This document shows, piece by piece, positions 52,555-61,640 of a DNA stretch of 63,385 bases. Source of the stretch: Chloroflexota bacterium (GTDB lineage Bacteria > Chloroflexota > Anaerolineae > Aggregatilineales > Phototrophicaceae); NCBI GenBank assembly GCA_009841405.1, contig VXLV01000077.1, forward strand, positions 1 to 63,385. The letters run 5' to 3'. Every line of letters begins with the position of its first letter. Position 1 is the first letter of the stretch. The notes below the pieces were generated by a model. The model ran no database searches, was not told the origin of the DNA, and saw only the letters and a list, made by a program, of their open reading frames with translations. The position numbers were made by a program, and so were the translations under genes.

Positions 52555-54767
52555 AGCGCCTCCAAACTTTCAATGGCGCCGGGAATGTCGAGATAATCGC
52601 GAGCAAATGCCTCCCGCAGTAGGTCAGGCGGCACAAAACGGTCGTACTTGAGGCGGCCGCTGACGCCCTTGATTTGCTCGGACAATTCCATGGCTCCCGG
52701 CGGATTCTGGCAAATCGCCGCCAATTCGCGCTTTAGTTCGGCGGCGTTGCCGGCCCTGCTCTCCAGTTGATAATAGTACGGCGCGCAAGGGCGCGCAGTT
52801 TCAAAACCGGCGCGCTCAAGCAAGGCGAGTTGCGTATTGAATTGGCGCGTGCCGCACCAGGGGAAAACCAGATAGCGATTTGGCGCTAGCGGCAGGATCG
52901 ATTCGTCTTGCAGCCGGCTGCTTCGGGCTGCTTCGCGGGCGCTTTGCAGGCGCTGCCGGGCCGGTTCAAGCAGATACGCATAATCGTCGCGCGATAAGAG
53001 TATCGCACGGATCTTCCGCAATATGCGCGTGTGGATTTCCAGCTCGCCTCGACCTTCCCAGTAGGTCGCTGATTGGCCGCGTACGCGTTCCACTTCGATG
53101 ACTTTCTCGTCTTCGTAAATCTTGAGCACGCGCCAGACATAACCCGCCAAACGTATCGTGTCTTCAAGATTGGGCGGGCCCGAAATCGTGCCGATCTCGC
53201 GCGATTTGTCGCGCACGCGATATTCCGCATTGTCCTCGAACACGGCATAAAAGCGGTAGTCGTTGACGATCCGCTCGGCTTCTATCCCGATGATCAAGCG
53301 ACCTTGCTCGGTTTGTTCAAGGTGTTCGATTTCCAAGTGGTGGCGCAGCAGCCGGCGAAATTGGTCTTGCGTAATCGACTGAAAAGAGGACAGCGTTAGC
53401 GCGCGCTCGGCCAGTTGCGCCGGCGACAGGTCGCTCTGTGACTTGACGATGCTCATCGTTTGGTGATAGAGCAGGCTCAATGGCATTTTGGGAACTTCGG
53501 GCGGTTCAATCCACTTTTCTTCCGCGTAGAGCTGAATAATGGCGATGGTTTGCAGCAGGTTCCAGGGCAGCTCTTCGCCGAGATGCCGTTTCTCTCCCGC
53601 TTGCTCGGTCGAGTAGAAGAACATCCGCGCCGGGCCGCCGCGCCGCCCGGAGCGCCCCAACCGCTGCACAAAGCTGGACACTGTATGCGTCGAATTGACC
53701 TGTATCACCTGGTCCAATAGCCCCAGGTCAATGCCTAATTCCAGCGTAATGGTCGCGGCGGTGCAGGCTGGCTGACTTCTGTCTTTCATGGCGGCTTCGG
53801 CGGCTTCCCGCAGGGGCGCCGAGATGCTGCCGTGATGCACATGATAAAAGCTCGGTCTGTTCTGGCGCGCGGATATGTCACGCAGGTTCATGACAATTGC
53901 TTCGGTATCAGCGCGGGCATTGGCGAAGATGAGGGTCTTGGGCACGCGCTGGGTCATTTGGTGAAAATGCTCAAAGTATTCCAATTCGCCGCTTAATGCG
54001 TCTTGCGATTCCCTTGGCTTGTGCTTCGCCTTTTGCGCGCCGACCGCCTCGTTATTGTCATCTGCGCGCAGCTGGAAATAAGCCAGCCCAATTTCGGCCG
54101 TGGAACGTTCCTCGCTGGCGATCAACTGCGCCTCGCGCCTGGAATTGCCCCGCAGCCAGGCCATGGCCAGGCACGGCTCGCCAATGGTCGCCGACAGCCC
54201 GATCCGCCGCGAGGGCGTCTTCTGATAGCGCGCCAGTCGCTCCAATTGGCACATGACCTGGCGGCCGCGGTCCGAGTTGATAAAGGCGTGTATTTCATCA
54301 ATGATGATGTAGCGGGTTTCGCCGAAGAGCCGCTTGAGCTCGTGCTGCCGGTTGATCAACATCGCTTCCAGCGATTCGGGCGTGATTTGCAGGATGCCCC
54401 GCGCCTGGCGCAGAAAGCGCGTCTTTTTCGCTTGCGCCACATCGCCATGCCAGGCCTGCGCCGGGATGTCCGTGTCTTTCAGCAAGTCGGTGATGCGCTC
54501 GAACTGATCGTTGATGAGCGCCTTTAGCGGGCCGATGTACAGCGCGCCGATTGTAGCCGGTGGATTATTGTGCAAGTCCGTGATGATGGGCAGCAGCGCC
54601 GCTTCGGTCTTGCCGGTTGCGGTTCCGCTAGAGATCAGGATGTGGTCGACGCCATCGAGAATGGCGCCTATCGCCTCCGCCTGAATGTCGCGCAGTTCAT
54701 GCCATTTGTTGCGATAAACGTACTCTTGAATGAAGGGCGCGAGCTTGTCGAACGCAGTGTCGCTCAT
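52551..54767 (-). CDS. Superfamily 2 DEAD/DEAH-box helicase, Lhr/BrxHI-like
   Basis: The 738-residue SF2 helicase has motif I ISSGTATGKTEA (about 45-56), motif II IIDEIHAF (DEIH, about 156-162), motif III LSATIG (about 191-196), and TLIFANARADTEA and VHHGSIS in the second RecA domain. Motif VI is QRLGRSGRRGG (about 368-378). A large C-terminal part without zinc motifs follows. This layout resembles Lhr-type helicases, and BrxHI of BREX in particular. It follows a BrxD-like ATPase (TGATG overlap at 54767), which strengthens the reading. The substrate is predicted to be DNA or RNA. Confidence 0.9.
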   Translation of the reverse strand: MSDTAFDKLAPFIQEYVYRNKWHELRDIQAEAIGAILDGVDHILISSGTATGKTEAALLPIITDLHNNPPATIGALYIGPLKALINDQFERITDLLKDTDIPAQAWHGDVAQAKKTRFLRQARGILQITPESLEAMLINRQHELKRLFGETRYIIIDEIHAFINSDRGRQVMCQLERLARYQKTPSRRIGLSATIGEPCLAMAWLRGNSRREAQLIASEERSTAEIGLAYFQLRADDNNEAVGAQKAKHKPRESQDALSGELEYFEHFHQMTQRVPKTLIFANARADTEAIVMNLRDISARQNRPSFYHVHHGSISAPLREAAEAAMKDRSQPACTAATITLELGIDLGLLDQVIQVNSTHTVSSFVQRLGRSGRRGGPARMFFYSTEQAGEKRHLGEELPWNLLQTIAIIQLYAEEKWIEPPEVPKMPLSLLYHQTMSIVKSQSDLSPAQLAERALTLSSFQSITQDQFRRLLRHHLEIEHLEQTEQGRLIIGIEAERIVNDYRFYAVFEDNAEYRVRDKSREIGTISGPPNLEDTIRLAGYVWRVLKIYEDEKVIEVERVRGQSATYWEGRGELEIHTRILRKIRAILLSRDDYAYLLEPARQRLQSAREAARSSRLQDESILPLAPNRYLVFPWCGTRQFNTQLALLERAGFETARPCAPYYYQLESRAGNAAELKRELAAICQNPPGAMELSEQIKGVSGRLKYDRFVPPDLLREAFARDYLDIPGAIESLEAL

Positions 54768-56095
54768 CAGATCTGAAAGCTGGCGTAGGGGGAGTCGACC
54801 AGTTCGGGGTCGGTGTTGGTGCTGGCGGTAAAGTCTATCATGCCCAGGAGCGATTCAAATGTCTCGTCTGGATATTGTCGCAGCAAGTTCAATATCGTGA
54901 CGAAGTCAATGGCGACCTCACGCGGAGTAAGCAAGCTGTCGGCCCCAAGTCGGCTGCTGACTTCGGTCATAAATGCGCGAAAATGTTCAGCGCCCAGTCT
55001 TGGCTCGTAACTGTAAAAGAAAGCGTGGATGGCGGATATTTTTTCCAGCAGTTGACCAATGCTCTCGCCGCTAAGCTGATCCAGCCGGATAACAGGCGCA
55101 TTCAGATCCCGCAGACCTGCGCGCACGAATCGGCTGGTTTGCAAACGTGTCTGAAGCGCCTCATAGCTGAATAGACCCCGGCGAGTATCTTCTACCATGT
55201 CGGGCGTCGCGCCAAAATATACGCCGAGATACTCCGCGCCGCCTTGTTGCGTATCATTGAAGATCGTCAGAAAACGTTCATAGTTGTTGCGGCGGGAAAC
55301 GGAATGCGAAATACGATATAGGCTGACCGCCTCGTCGAGGATAACGATCAACCCGCTGTAGCCGATTTCGTGGACGAAATACGCCATAAGCTTGACGTAA
55401 TCGTACCAAGATCTATCGTCGATTATGGAACGCACGCCCAGTGCCTGACGCGCTTCAATCTTGCTGTTGTATTCTCCGCGCAGCCAGCGAATCGCCGCTG
55501 CCTTCTGGTCATCATCTCCTATTTGGTGCCCGTGCCAGTAATCGTGTATGACCTTCGCAAAGTCTGCGCCGTGCACCATATCTTCCATTGAATCGACGAC
55601 GTCATAGATGCCCTGTTCGACAGCTGTAGCAAAGCGCCGCGATTTGCGGTCAATGCCGGCGCGCACGAACTTGGTCTGTACCTTGCTGATCCATTTCTCG
55701 AGCACCGTGTCAAAGGCTTTGCCATCGGGCCGGGTCTTGATAGCCATATTCATCATCAATTCGCGATATGTCGCCAAGCCCTCGCCTTTGGACCCGGTCA
55801 AGCGGCGCTGCTGGCTGAGGTCGGCGTCGGCAACGACAAAGTTGTGCTGCAGAGCATAATTGCGGAGCAACTGCAGCATGAAACTTTTGCCTGATCCATA
55901 TCGCCCGACGATGAGTCGACAGGTAGCGCCGCCGCCATCAGAATCACCCGCAATGCTATCCAGGTCATGCCGAAGCGCGTCTATTTCAGCTTCGCGCCCC
56001 ACAACGATATGTTCAGCGCCTTTGCGAGGTACAACGCCGGCGCTAAGTGAATTGAGAATTGCGCTGGATAGTCTCTTGGTCAGTTTGTTTGACAT
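54767..56095 (-). CDS. P-loop ATPase, DUF2791/BrxD-like
   Basis: The 442-residue ATPase has Walker A VGRYGSGKSFMLQ (about 63-75) and Walker B GLIVILDEAVSLYR (about 248-261). Other elements are KGAEHIVVGREAEIDALR at the N-terminus and FVRAGLRDLNAPVIRLDQLS and LLTPREVAIDFVTILNLL in the C-terminal half. This is the DUF2791 pattern (BrxD of BREX). Its stop overlaps the helicase ATG as TGATG. Its start lies 68 bp after the TerB-C gene stop. In BREX, BrxD and BrxHI-like helicases occur together; here the pair lacks PglX/PglZ. It is likely a DNA-associated regulatory ATPase. Confidence 0.88.
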   Translation of the reverse strand: MSNKLTKRLSSAILNSLSAGVVPRKGAEHIVVGREAEIDALRHDLDSIAGDSDGGGATCRLIVGRYGSGKSFMLQLLRNYALQHNFVVADADLSQQRRLTGSKGEGLATYRELMMNMAIKTRPDGKAFDTVLEKWISKVQTKFVRAGIDRKSRRFATAVEQGIYDVVDSMEDMVHGADFAKVIHDYWHGHQIGDDDQKAAAIRWLRGEYNSKIEARQALGVRSIIDDRSWYDYVKLMAYFVHEIGYSGLIVILDEAVSLYRISHSVSRRNNYERFLTIFNDTQQGGAEYLGVYFGATPDMVEDTRRGLFSYEALQTRLQTSRFVRAGLRDLNAPVIRLDQLSGESIGQLLEKISAIHAFFYSYEPRLGAEHFRAFMTEVSSRLGADSLLTPREVAIDFVTILNLLRQYPDETFESLLGMIDFTASTNTDPELVDSPYASFQI

Positions 56096-56163
56096 CGAAT
56101 TTCCCGGCAGTCCATGCGGAGTTGACAGATATTACTTTATACAACATCGGTTTGCTAGCTATA

Positions 56164-58563
56164 TTACTGGCTATTGTGTCGTAGATTCGCATATTCGGAC
56201 TGGGAGATGATGGTTTCGACGTCGTGGCAGTAGTCTTCGTTTACGACTAGCTCTTCGTCTTCATAGAATATGAGATTCTCGCCGAGGCTGTCATTAGCGC
56301 GTTCATTGATGTCGTCCACTATGACGTCAACAAACTCGCCCGGAAATGCCGCGTCGAGCGCGCTCGCGTCGATACTCCAATTGCTTTGCATCATCAAGAC
56401 TAACAGGCGCGCCGACTCGCTCTGCGGGCTTCCGATAATGCCTATCAGCAATTCGCGCTCCGCCGGATCGGGCCGATTCAGGGGAGAAGCCACCAGGCGG
56501 GACTGCCCGCGCTGCGTTAGAGAACCGCTGGGCGATTCTTCAGTGGTGGATTGCGACGCTGCCTTCGTATCTGTCGCTTCAAGCAATGAACGCAGCGAGA
56601 CCGATGACTTGGCGACTTGCTCAACTTGGGATGAATCGCCATTGTCGTCGCGCTGTGGCGGTTCTTGGCGCTGTCTGTGTTTGTCATACCACTCTACGCC
56701 GGCAGGGCGCGGGCGGAACTTCGAGGAATCGAGGGCGCTGCGTTCCAACAATCCCGCCTGCAACAAGCGATCGACTTGGTACTCATAGAGCGTCGACTGA
56801 TTGTAGCTAGCATATTGGCCGCCTTTGCACGCGCGGACAAACAGCGACATGATTTGGAGGAGTTTGGGGTGCGGCGCCAGGTGCATGTTGGCTGGCGCTT
56901 CCCCCGGCCGCGGCGGAACGGGAACGCCGCCAACGCCCTCGTCCACAGTCTCGCCGGCTATCGGCGCGAACATCTCCGCTTCCGCAAATTCGCCGTCTGC
57001 CGACGAATCCGACACAGCTTCTGTGGGTTGGGTGTCGTCCGAGTCCTCAAACGCGCTGTCGTCAGGCTTGGCCATTGCTGCATTTTCCGCGTCAAGCCGA
57101 TCTTCCAACTCAGCGATATAGTCTCTCTGCCGTTGGACTTCGCCCTGTAACTCAGCAGTGCGCGCCTGCTCGTCGCGCAGCTCGGTTGCCAGTAGCGCGT
57201 GGCGGGTAAATTGCACGTTCTGCTGTTTTTCCTGCTCAGCGATGGCGTCTCGCTGGCTGTCGAGCTCGCTCTGCAATTGAGCGTTGCGCTCCTGTTCATC
57301 GCGCAGGTCGGATGTGCCTCCACTTCGCGTCTTCAGCTGCTTTTCCAGACTGGCGATAGAGTCTCTGTGCTTCTGGACTTCGCCCTGTAATTCAACGGTG
57401 CGCGCTTGCTCGTCGCGCAGCGCCGGCTGGAGTATGGCGATGCGGTCTCGATGCGCTTCCAGCTTGCGCTCCAGGTCAGCGATCTGATCGGCTTGCGCAT
57501 GAATTTGCCCTTGGAGTTCGTTGACCGGTTGACCAGTCTGGGGATCATCGCCGGCGCCTTGGGTTTCCGCTTGGCTCACCGGGGACACAGCCGACATTTG
57601 ATCGGGCTTGCTGGATAGACGGGCGCCAAGGCCTGCGAGGCAAGCCAGCGGATCAACCCGCCGCAGGTCCAGGCTCTCGTATTGCCGTCTGGTGATAGCC
57701 AGCGCAACCAAACAGAAGCGTCCTTCCTGGCCGCTACTCGGGTTTATCCCCTCGGCATAGCCGCCAAAGTCTATGCGGTCAAGCTTTTCCGTTCGGTCGG
57801 CCGTGAAGATTTCATGTACGGCGCGCAGGCTGATTTGCGCCAGCATCGACCTGTAGAGCCGGCGGCGCCGCTTGTTTGACATGGCCGCCGCGACAATCTC
57901 GTCGCGTGTTGCGTCGTAGACGTAGCGGGATGCGTCGGGTATGACATCAGGCGTCGGCAGGCTGAACTCAACCCGCAGTGCTTGCCTTTCCGCCACAAAT
58001 TCGATGTCCGTCTGTTTTGGGAATCCGACGGTATAGGCGCTGCTTTCCAGGATCAACTCAAAGTAATTCGCAATTGCATAGGGCTCGCCTGCGTCGAAGT
58101 CCTGCTTGTAGGTCTCGACCTCGGCATTATGCGCATCGACTTGCGCCTGCTCCCGATCCGCCTGCGCTTGATGTTCATAGAACGCGTCTCTAAAGTTCTG
58201 TCGGTCTTTGTCGAACCTGGCCTCGGCCGCTTGATATTGGTCGCGGTAGGCTCTTCGCTTCCACGGCAACAGCGATTGAAGGGCTGAGAGGGCCGCGGGC
58301 AAATAGTCGTCGCGACGGGGTTGCTTCCCGTCAAACGCAGGCGTGCGCGGCGTCTTTTTCAAGGTGTCCAGGTCGATGTAGGAATCTGTAGCGAGCGCGT
58401 CAGCCAGCAACTGCTCCAAACTGTTTTGCTCCGCTTCCAGCTTGGCGTTTTTTTCGTCTGCCGCAGACGCTTGATCAACCAGGCGTTTGCGTTGATCAGA
58501 TTGCGTTCTTGCCAGATATTCCAGCAATTCACTTGACTGCTTTGCGCGCTTCCGCCCAAACAT
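56164..58563 (-). CDS. Mrr-N-like / coiled-coil / TerB-C fusion protein
   Basis: This protein has 799 residues from the ATG at 58563, 5 nt after AGGTGA; a GTG at 58572 is the alternative. Residues about 1-335 (coiled-coil, then VEFSLPTPDVIP, SLRAVHEIFTADRT, SLDLRRVDPLACL) match the N-terminal part of actinobacterial Mrr-type restriction proteins, but no Mrr catalytic domain follows. At 340-500 there is a coiled coil with three LRDEQARTxELQGEVQ-type repeats. A Pro/Asp-rich linker and a winged-helix-like patch (about 565-635) come next. At about 705-795 is a TerB-C terminal element (LLVLMMQSNWSIDASALDAA, ENLIFYEDEELVVNED). It is the first gene of the cassette; nagA diverges 136 bp away. Confidence 0.75.
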   Translation of the reverse strand: MFGRKRAKQSSELLEYLARTQSDQRKRLVDQASAADEKNAKLEAEQNSLEQLLADALATDSYIDLDTLKKTPRTPAFDGKQPRRDDYLPAALSALQSLLPWKRRAYRDQYQAAEARFDKDRQNFRDAFYEHQAQADREQAQVDAHNAEVETYKQDFDAGEPYAIANYFELILESSAYTVGFPKQTDIEFVAERQALRVEFSLPTPDVIPDASRYVYDATRDEIVAAAMSNKRRRRLYRSMLAQISLRAVHEIFTADRTEKLDRIDFGGYAEGINPSSGQEGRFCLVALAITRRQYESLDLRRVDPLACLAGLGARLSSKPDQMSAVSPVSQAETQGAGDDPQTGQPVNELQGQIHAQADQIADLERKLEAHRDRIAILQPALRDEQARTVELQGEVQKHRDSIASLEKQLKTRSGGTSDLRDEQERNAQLQSELDSQRDAIAEQEKQQNVQFTRHALLATELRDEQARTAELQGEVQRQRDYIAELEDRLDAENAAMAKPDDSAFEDSDDTQPTEAVSDSSADGEFAEAEMFAPIAGETVDEGVGGVPVPPRPGEAPANMHLAPHPKLLQIMSLFVRACKGGQYASYNQSTLYEYQVDRLLQAGLLERSALDSSKFRPRPAGVEWYDKHRQRQEPPQRDDNGDSSQVEQVAKSSVSLRSLLEATDTKAASQSTTEESPSGSLTQRGQSRLVASPLNRPDPAERELLIGIIGSPQSESARLLVLMMQSNWSIDASALDAAFPGEFVDVIVDDINERANDSLGENLIFYEDEELVVNEDYCHDVETIISQSEYANLRHNSQ

Positions 58564-58699
58564 TGCTTTCACCTGAACACTATGTATTTCGCCTGAGATG
58601 CAGTACCTTCAGAATCTACGCCGGAGTTCCGAGAGCGCAGATGGTCCCAGCGAGAATAATACGTCAATTCATGTCGCTAACAATAGAAGATGTCGGGCA

Positions 58700-59860
58700 A
58701 TGTCACGCACACTGATTGAAGACGGCGCTGTCTGGCAAACAGACCGGTTCATCACCGGACACACGCTGATCGTCAGCGACGGGCGCGTCAAGCAGCTGAT
58801 GCCGGCAGAGGATGTAGCAGTGCAGCCCGGCGACCGGCGCCTGGCCGCTGACGGGCGCTTTATCATGCCCGGCTTTGTCGACTTGCATTGTCACGGCAGC
58901 GACGGCTTTGATGTGATGGACGCGTCGGCGGCGGCGCTGCAGGGGCTCTGCGATTTTGTCGCGCGGCAGGGCGTGACCAGCTTCCTCGGCACGACAATGG
59001 CCGACTCACGCCAACGCATTGACGCCGCGCTTGACGCGCTGCGCGATTTCGTCAATCGTCCGCAGAGCCCCCTTATCGGCGTTCACCTTGAAGGGCCCTA
59101 TCTCAACGCCGCTTTTCGCGGCTCCCAGCCCGCACAACACCTGCGCGCGCCACAGCCGGAAGAGTACATGCCCTGGCTGGATTCGGGACTGATCAAGCTG
59201 CTGACCCTAGCCCCCGAGCTTGATGGCGGCGGAGAACTGATTCGGGCCGCGATCGAGCGCGGTATTACCGTCTCGCAGGGGCACAGCGGCGCAAGCTATG
59301 AGGACACGCGGGAATTCATCGCGGCCGGCCTTCGGCAAGTTACGCATACCTTCAACGGCATGGCGGGCATCCATCACCGGCAGCCCGGCAGTTTCGTCGC
59401 CGCTAGCGAACACCCGGCGGTGAATATGGAGATCATACCCGATGGCGTTCACGTGCACCCGGCTGTGATTAGGCTGCTGCTGAGACTAGTCGGCGCTGAG
59501 CGCGTGCTGGCTATCACCGACGCCATGCGCGCGGCCGGCCTGGCCGATGGCGAATTCGGCATGGGCGATGTGGCGGTCGTCGTCCAGGACGGCATCGCCC
59601 GCGATCGTTTCGGCAGCCTGGCGGGCAGCACGCTCACGATGTCGCAGGCGCTGCGAAACCTGATGCGTTTCTGCGATCTGTCGCTGGCGGAAGCGCTGCC
59701 CATGCTCACGCGGGCGCCGGCGCGCGCCATCGGCATGTATCCCCGCAAAGGCTCGCTGCATGCGGGCGCGGACGCCGATATCGTCATCTGGGACGAGCAA
59801 AAGGGCGTGCAGGCGACCTTGATCGGCGGCGAGCCGGTGTACCTGGCGCCCTCGCAATAG
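58700..59860 (+). CDS. nagA: N-acetylglucosamine-6-phosphate deacetylase
   Basis: This is an amidohydrolase of 386 residues from the ATG at 58700 (MSRTLIEDGAVW). A longer frame from 58598 is not family-like. Metal and substrate residues: HxH in GFVDLHCHGSDGFD, Glu in VHLEGPYLN, His in SQGHSGASYED, His and Asn in THTFNGMAG, and Asp in LAITDAMRAAG. It deacetylates GlcNAc-6-P to GlcN-6-P. Two SIS proteins and a GH20 enzyme lie on the other side of the divergent defence-like cassette, so together they form a GlcNAc catabolic locus. No GlcNAc kinase or transporter permease is seen. Confidence 0.95.
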   Translation: MSRTLIEDGAVWQTDRFITGHTLIVSDGRVKQLMPAEDVAVQPGDRRLAADGRFIMPGFVDLHCHGSDGFDVMDASAAALQGLCDFVARQGVTSFLGTTMADSRQRIDAALDALRDFVNRPQSPLIGVHLEGPYLNAAFRGSQPAQHLRAPQPEEYMPWLDSGLIKLLTLAPELDGGGELIRAAIERGITVSQGHSGASYEDTREFIAAGLRQVTHTFNGMAGIHHRQPGSFVAASEHPAVNMEIIPDGVHVHPAVIRLLLRLVGAERVLAITDAMRAAGLADGEFGMGDVAVVVQDGIARDRFGSLAGSTLTMSQALRNLMRFCDLSLAEALPMLTRAPARAIGMYPRKGSLHAGADADIVIWDEQKGVQATLIGGEPVYLAPSQ

Positions 59861-59882
59861 CCGCTAATGCGGTTGCGCGCTG

Positions 59883-60902
59883 CTAGTACATCCGGTCAAT
59901 GTCCAGCTGGTTCTCTAGCGGCTCGCCTTTGAGATAGCGTTGCAAGTTGCGAATGAACAGCGCGGTCAGTTTGCCGTTTTCGGTATCGGCTGTGCTGGCG
60001 GAATGGTGGCTGATGATCACGTTGGGCATATGCCATAGCGGGTCATCCGGCGGCAGTGGCTCCGGGTCGGTGACATCAAGCGCGGCCCCGCCCAGATGTC
60101 CGTCGCGCAGCGCCCGTTTCAGCGCCGCGTGATCGACCAGCGCGCCCCGCGCGATATTGATCAAGACCGCGCCCACTTTCATAAGCCGGATGCGCTCGGC
60201 GCTGAGCAAGCCGTCGGTCTCGGGCGTATGTGGCGCGCAGAGCACGACAAAGTCGGCTTGCGGCAGCAATTCGTCCAGCCGCTCCGGCGCGAATTGCTCG
60301 TCGACCGTCGACGGCGGGCTGGCCTCGCTGCGGCGGCAGGCGAGCACGCGCATGTCAAAGGTCTTGCAGACTTGCGCGATATCGCGCCCGATCCGCCCCA
60401 AGCCGACGATGCCGACCGTCATCCCGCGCAACTCGGTATTGTTGAAGCGTTGCCAATGGCGGTCGCGCTTCTGCGCGTCCATAAGCGGGAAATTCTTGAT
60501 GAACATCAGCATCGCCATGAGGCAGTATTCGGCTAGCGGACGCGCGTGCACGCCGCTTGCAGTGGTGAAGCGCCAGCCCGTCCCGTCATAGCCGTAGCGT
60601 TTGACCGCCTGGCCGATGCCGGCGCTGGTGGCTTGGATCCACCTCAGCTTGGGCGCGATCGCCGGCAAATCTTCGCGGTGCGTATGATCAAAGTCGAAGA
60701 GGATCTCGGCCCCCGCCAGCAATTCGCGCCACTCGGCCTCCTGCTCTGGTGTACGCTGCATGGGCGCGGTGTGGTCGGCCTGGAAGCGTGGCACGCCGAT
60801 CAAATCCGGGCGATATACGACCTCCACCCCCGGGACTTCGGCGCGGATGCGCTCAACATGCTCCGGCTCAAGGTAAGAAGCGATCAGCACTTTTGCTGGC
60901 AT
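59883..60902 (-). CDS. D-2-hydroxyacid dehydrogenase
   Basis: The 339-residue NAD-dependent dehydrogenase has the Rossmann motif VGIVGLGRIGRDIAQ, the substrate-binding Arg in NIARGALVDHAALKRAL, and a late His in VIISHHSASTADTENG, which with an acidic residue forms the catalytic relay. It is a D-isomer-specific 2-hydroxyacid dehydrogenase family member; glyoxylate/hydroxypyruvate or a sugar acid are possible substrates. It converges on nagA with 22 bp between the stops and has no other obvious partner. Confidence 0.9.
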   Translation of the reverse strand: MPAKVLIASYLEPEHVERIRAEVPGVEVVYRPDLIGVPRFQADHTAPMQRTPEQEAEWRELLAGAEILFDFDHTHREDLPAIAPKLRWIQATSAGIGQAVKRYGYDGTGWRFTTASGVHARPLAEYCLMAMLMFIKNFPLMDAQKRDRHWQRFNNTELRGMTVGIVGLGRIGRDIAQVCKTFDMRVLACRRSEASPPSTVDEQFAPERLDELLPQADFVVLCAPHTPETDGLLSAERIRLMKVGAVLINIARGALVDHAALKRALRDGHLGGAALDVTDPEPLPPDDPLWHMPNVIISHHSASTADTENGKLTALFIRNLQRYLKGEPLENQLDIDRMY

Positions 60903-61070
60903 TGAACGGACTCGGATTGCTTTGCAATGGTCTACACTCTAATCGAAAGCCCCAGCGCTGCCCAGCCTGGCGACGCGTGAAAGCCGCAGTGAGGCGGTCC
61001 GCCGGACAGCTGACGGGGCGAATCTGCAAAGCTGGCGCCCAAGCCAGACTCAGGGAGGCGAGCAATAGAT

Positions 61071-61463
61071 ATGTACTGCGCTTACTGCGGGCGGCTGGCG
61101 CGCCGCTGCCAGTGCCATACGCCGCATAGCGACCTCGCCCGTTTCATGGCGCGCGGCGGCCGTCCCTGCGCGCCGCTGCTGCGCTCCAGCGCGTACAAGC
61201 GGGCCGTCCCGCCACAAGTCAAGCGGCGCGAGCGCCAGGCTCTGCGCGCTAACTATGCGGGCTGGCATCAAAGCCTGGCCGCGGAGCACGGCGAGCGCTG
61301 CGCCAATTGCGGCGCTCCGGACAATACGGTGCTTGATCACATCGTCCCAATCGCCAAAGGCGGCCGCTCCCGCTACGACAATCTTCAGTTGCTCTGCGCC
61401 GAATGCAACCGTGTCAAAGGCAAACTGGCGATCGATTGCCGCGCCTTCAGCCAGCGAGAATGA
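61071..61463 (+). CDS. HNH endonuclease with N-terminal Cys cluster
   Basis: The 130-residue protein has an N-terminal CxxC...CxC cluster (Cys3, Cys6, Cys13, Cys15; YCAYCGRLARRCQC) that suggests a small zinc knuckle. The C-terminal HNH is CANCGAPDNTVLDHIVPIAK, with Asp89-His90, then Asn104 in NLQLLCAECNRVKG. AGGGAGG lies upstream. HNH proteins of this size cut DNA with a metal ion; some are solitary, as here. A role in restriction or repair is open. No phage terminase or methyltransferase genes adjoin it. Confidence 0.88.
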   Translation: MYCAYCGRLARRCQCHTPHSDLARFMARGGRPCAPLLRSSAYKRAVPPQVKRRERQALRANYAGWHQSLAAEHGERCANCGAPDNTVLDHIVPIAKGGRSRYDNLQLLCAECNRVKGKLAIDCRAFSQRE

Positions 61464-61640
61464 GTCGCGGCGCCAGGCCGGGGGCGCGCCGCTGCGGCCC
61501 GCACATGGACAGGATTTGCGATTTGTTGCTATCAGGCGTTTTAGTTGTTACACTGTTTACGCTTTGGCGCAGGGGCGGATGGATGCATGCGCGCGCGCCG
61601 CTCGCTATTGATCGAATCGTTCTGTATGAAGGAGATTTCC

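Noticed and set aside
52551..56095. A complete BREX system
   Set aside because: Only BrxD-like and BrxHI-like genes are found. PglX, PglZ, BrxA/B and BrxC are absent, so the pair belongs to another system.
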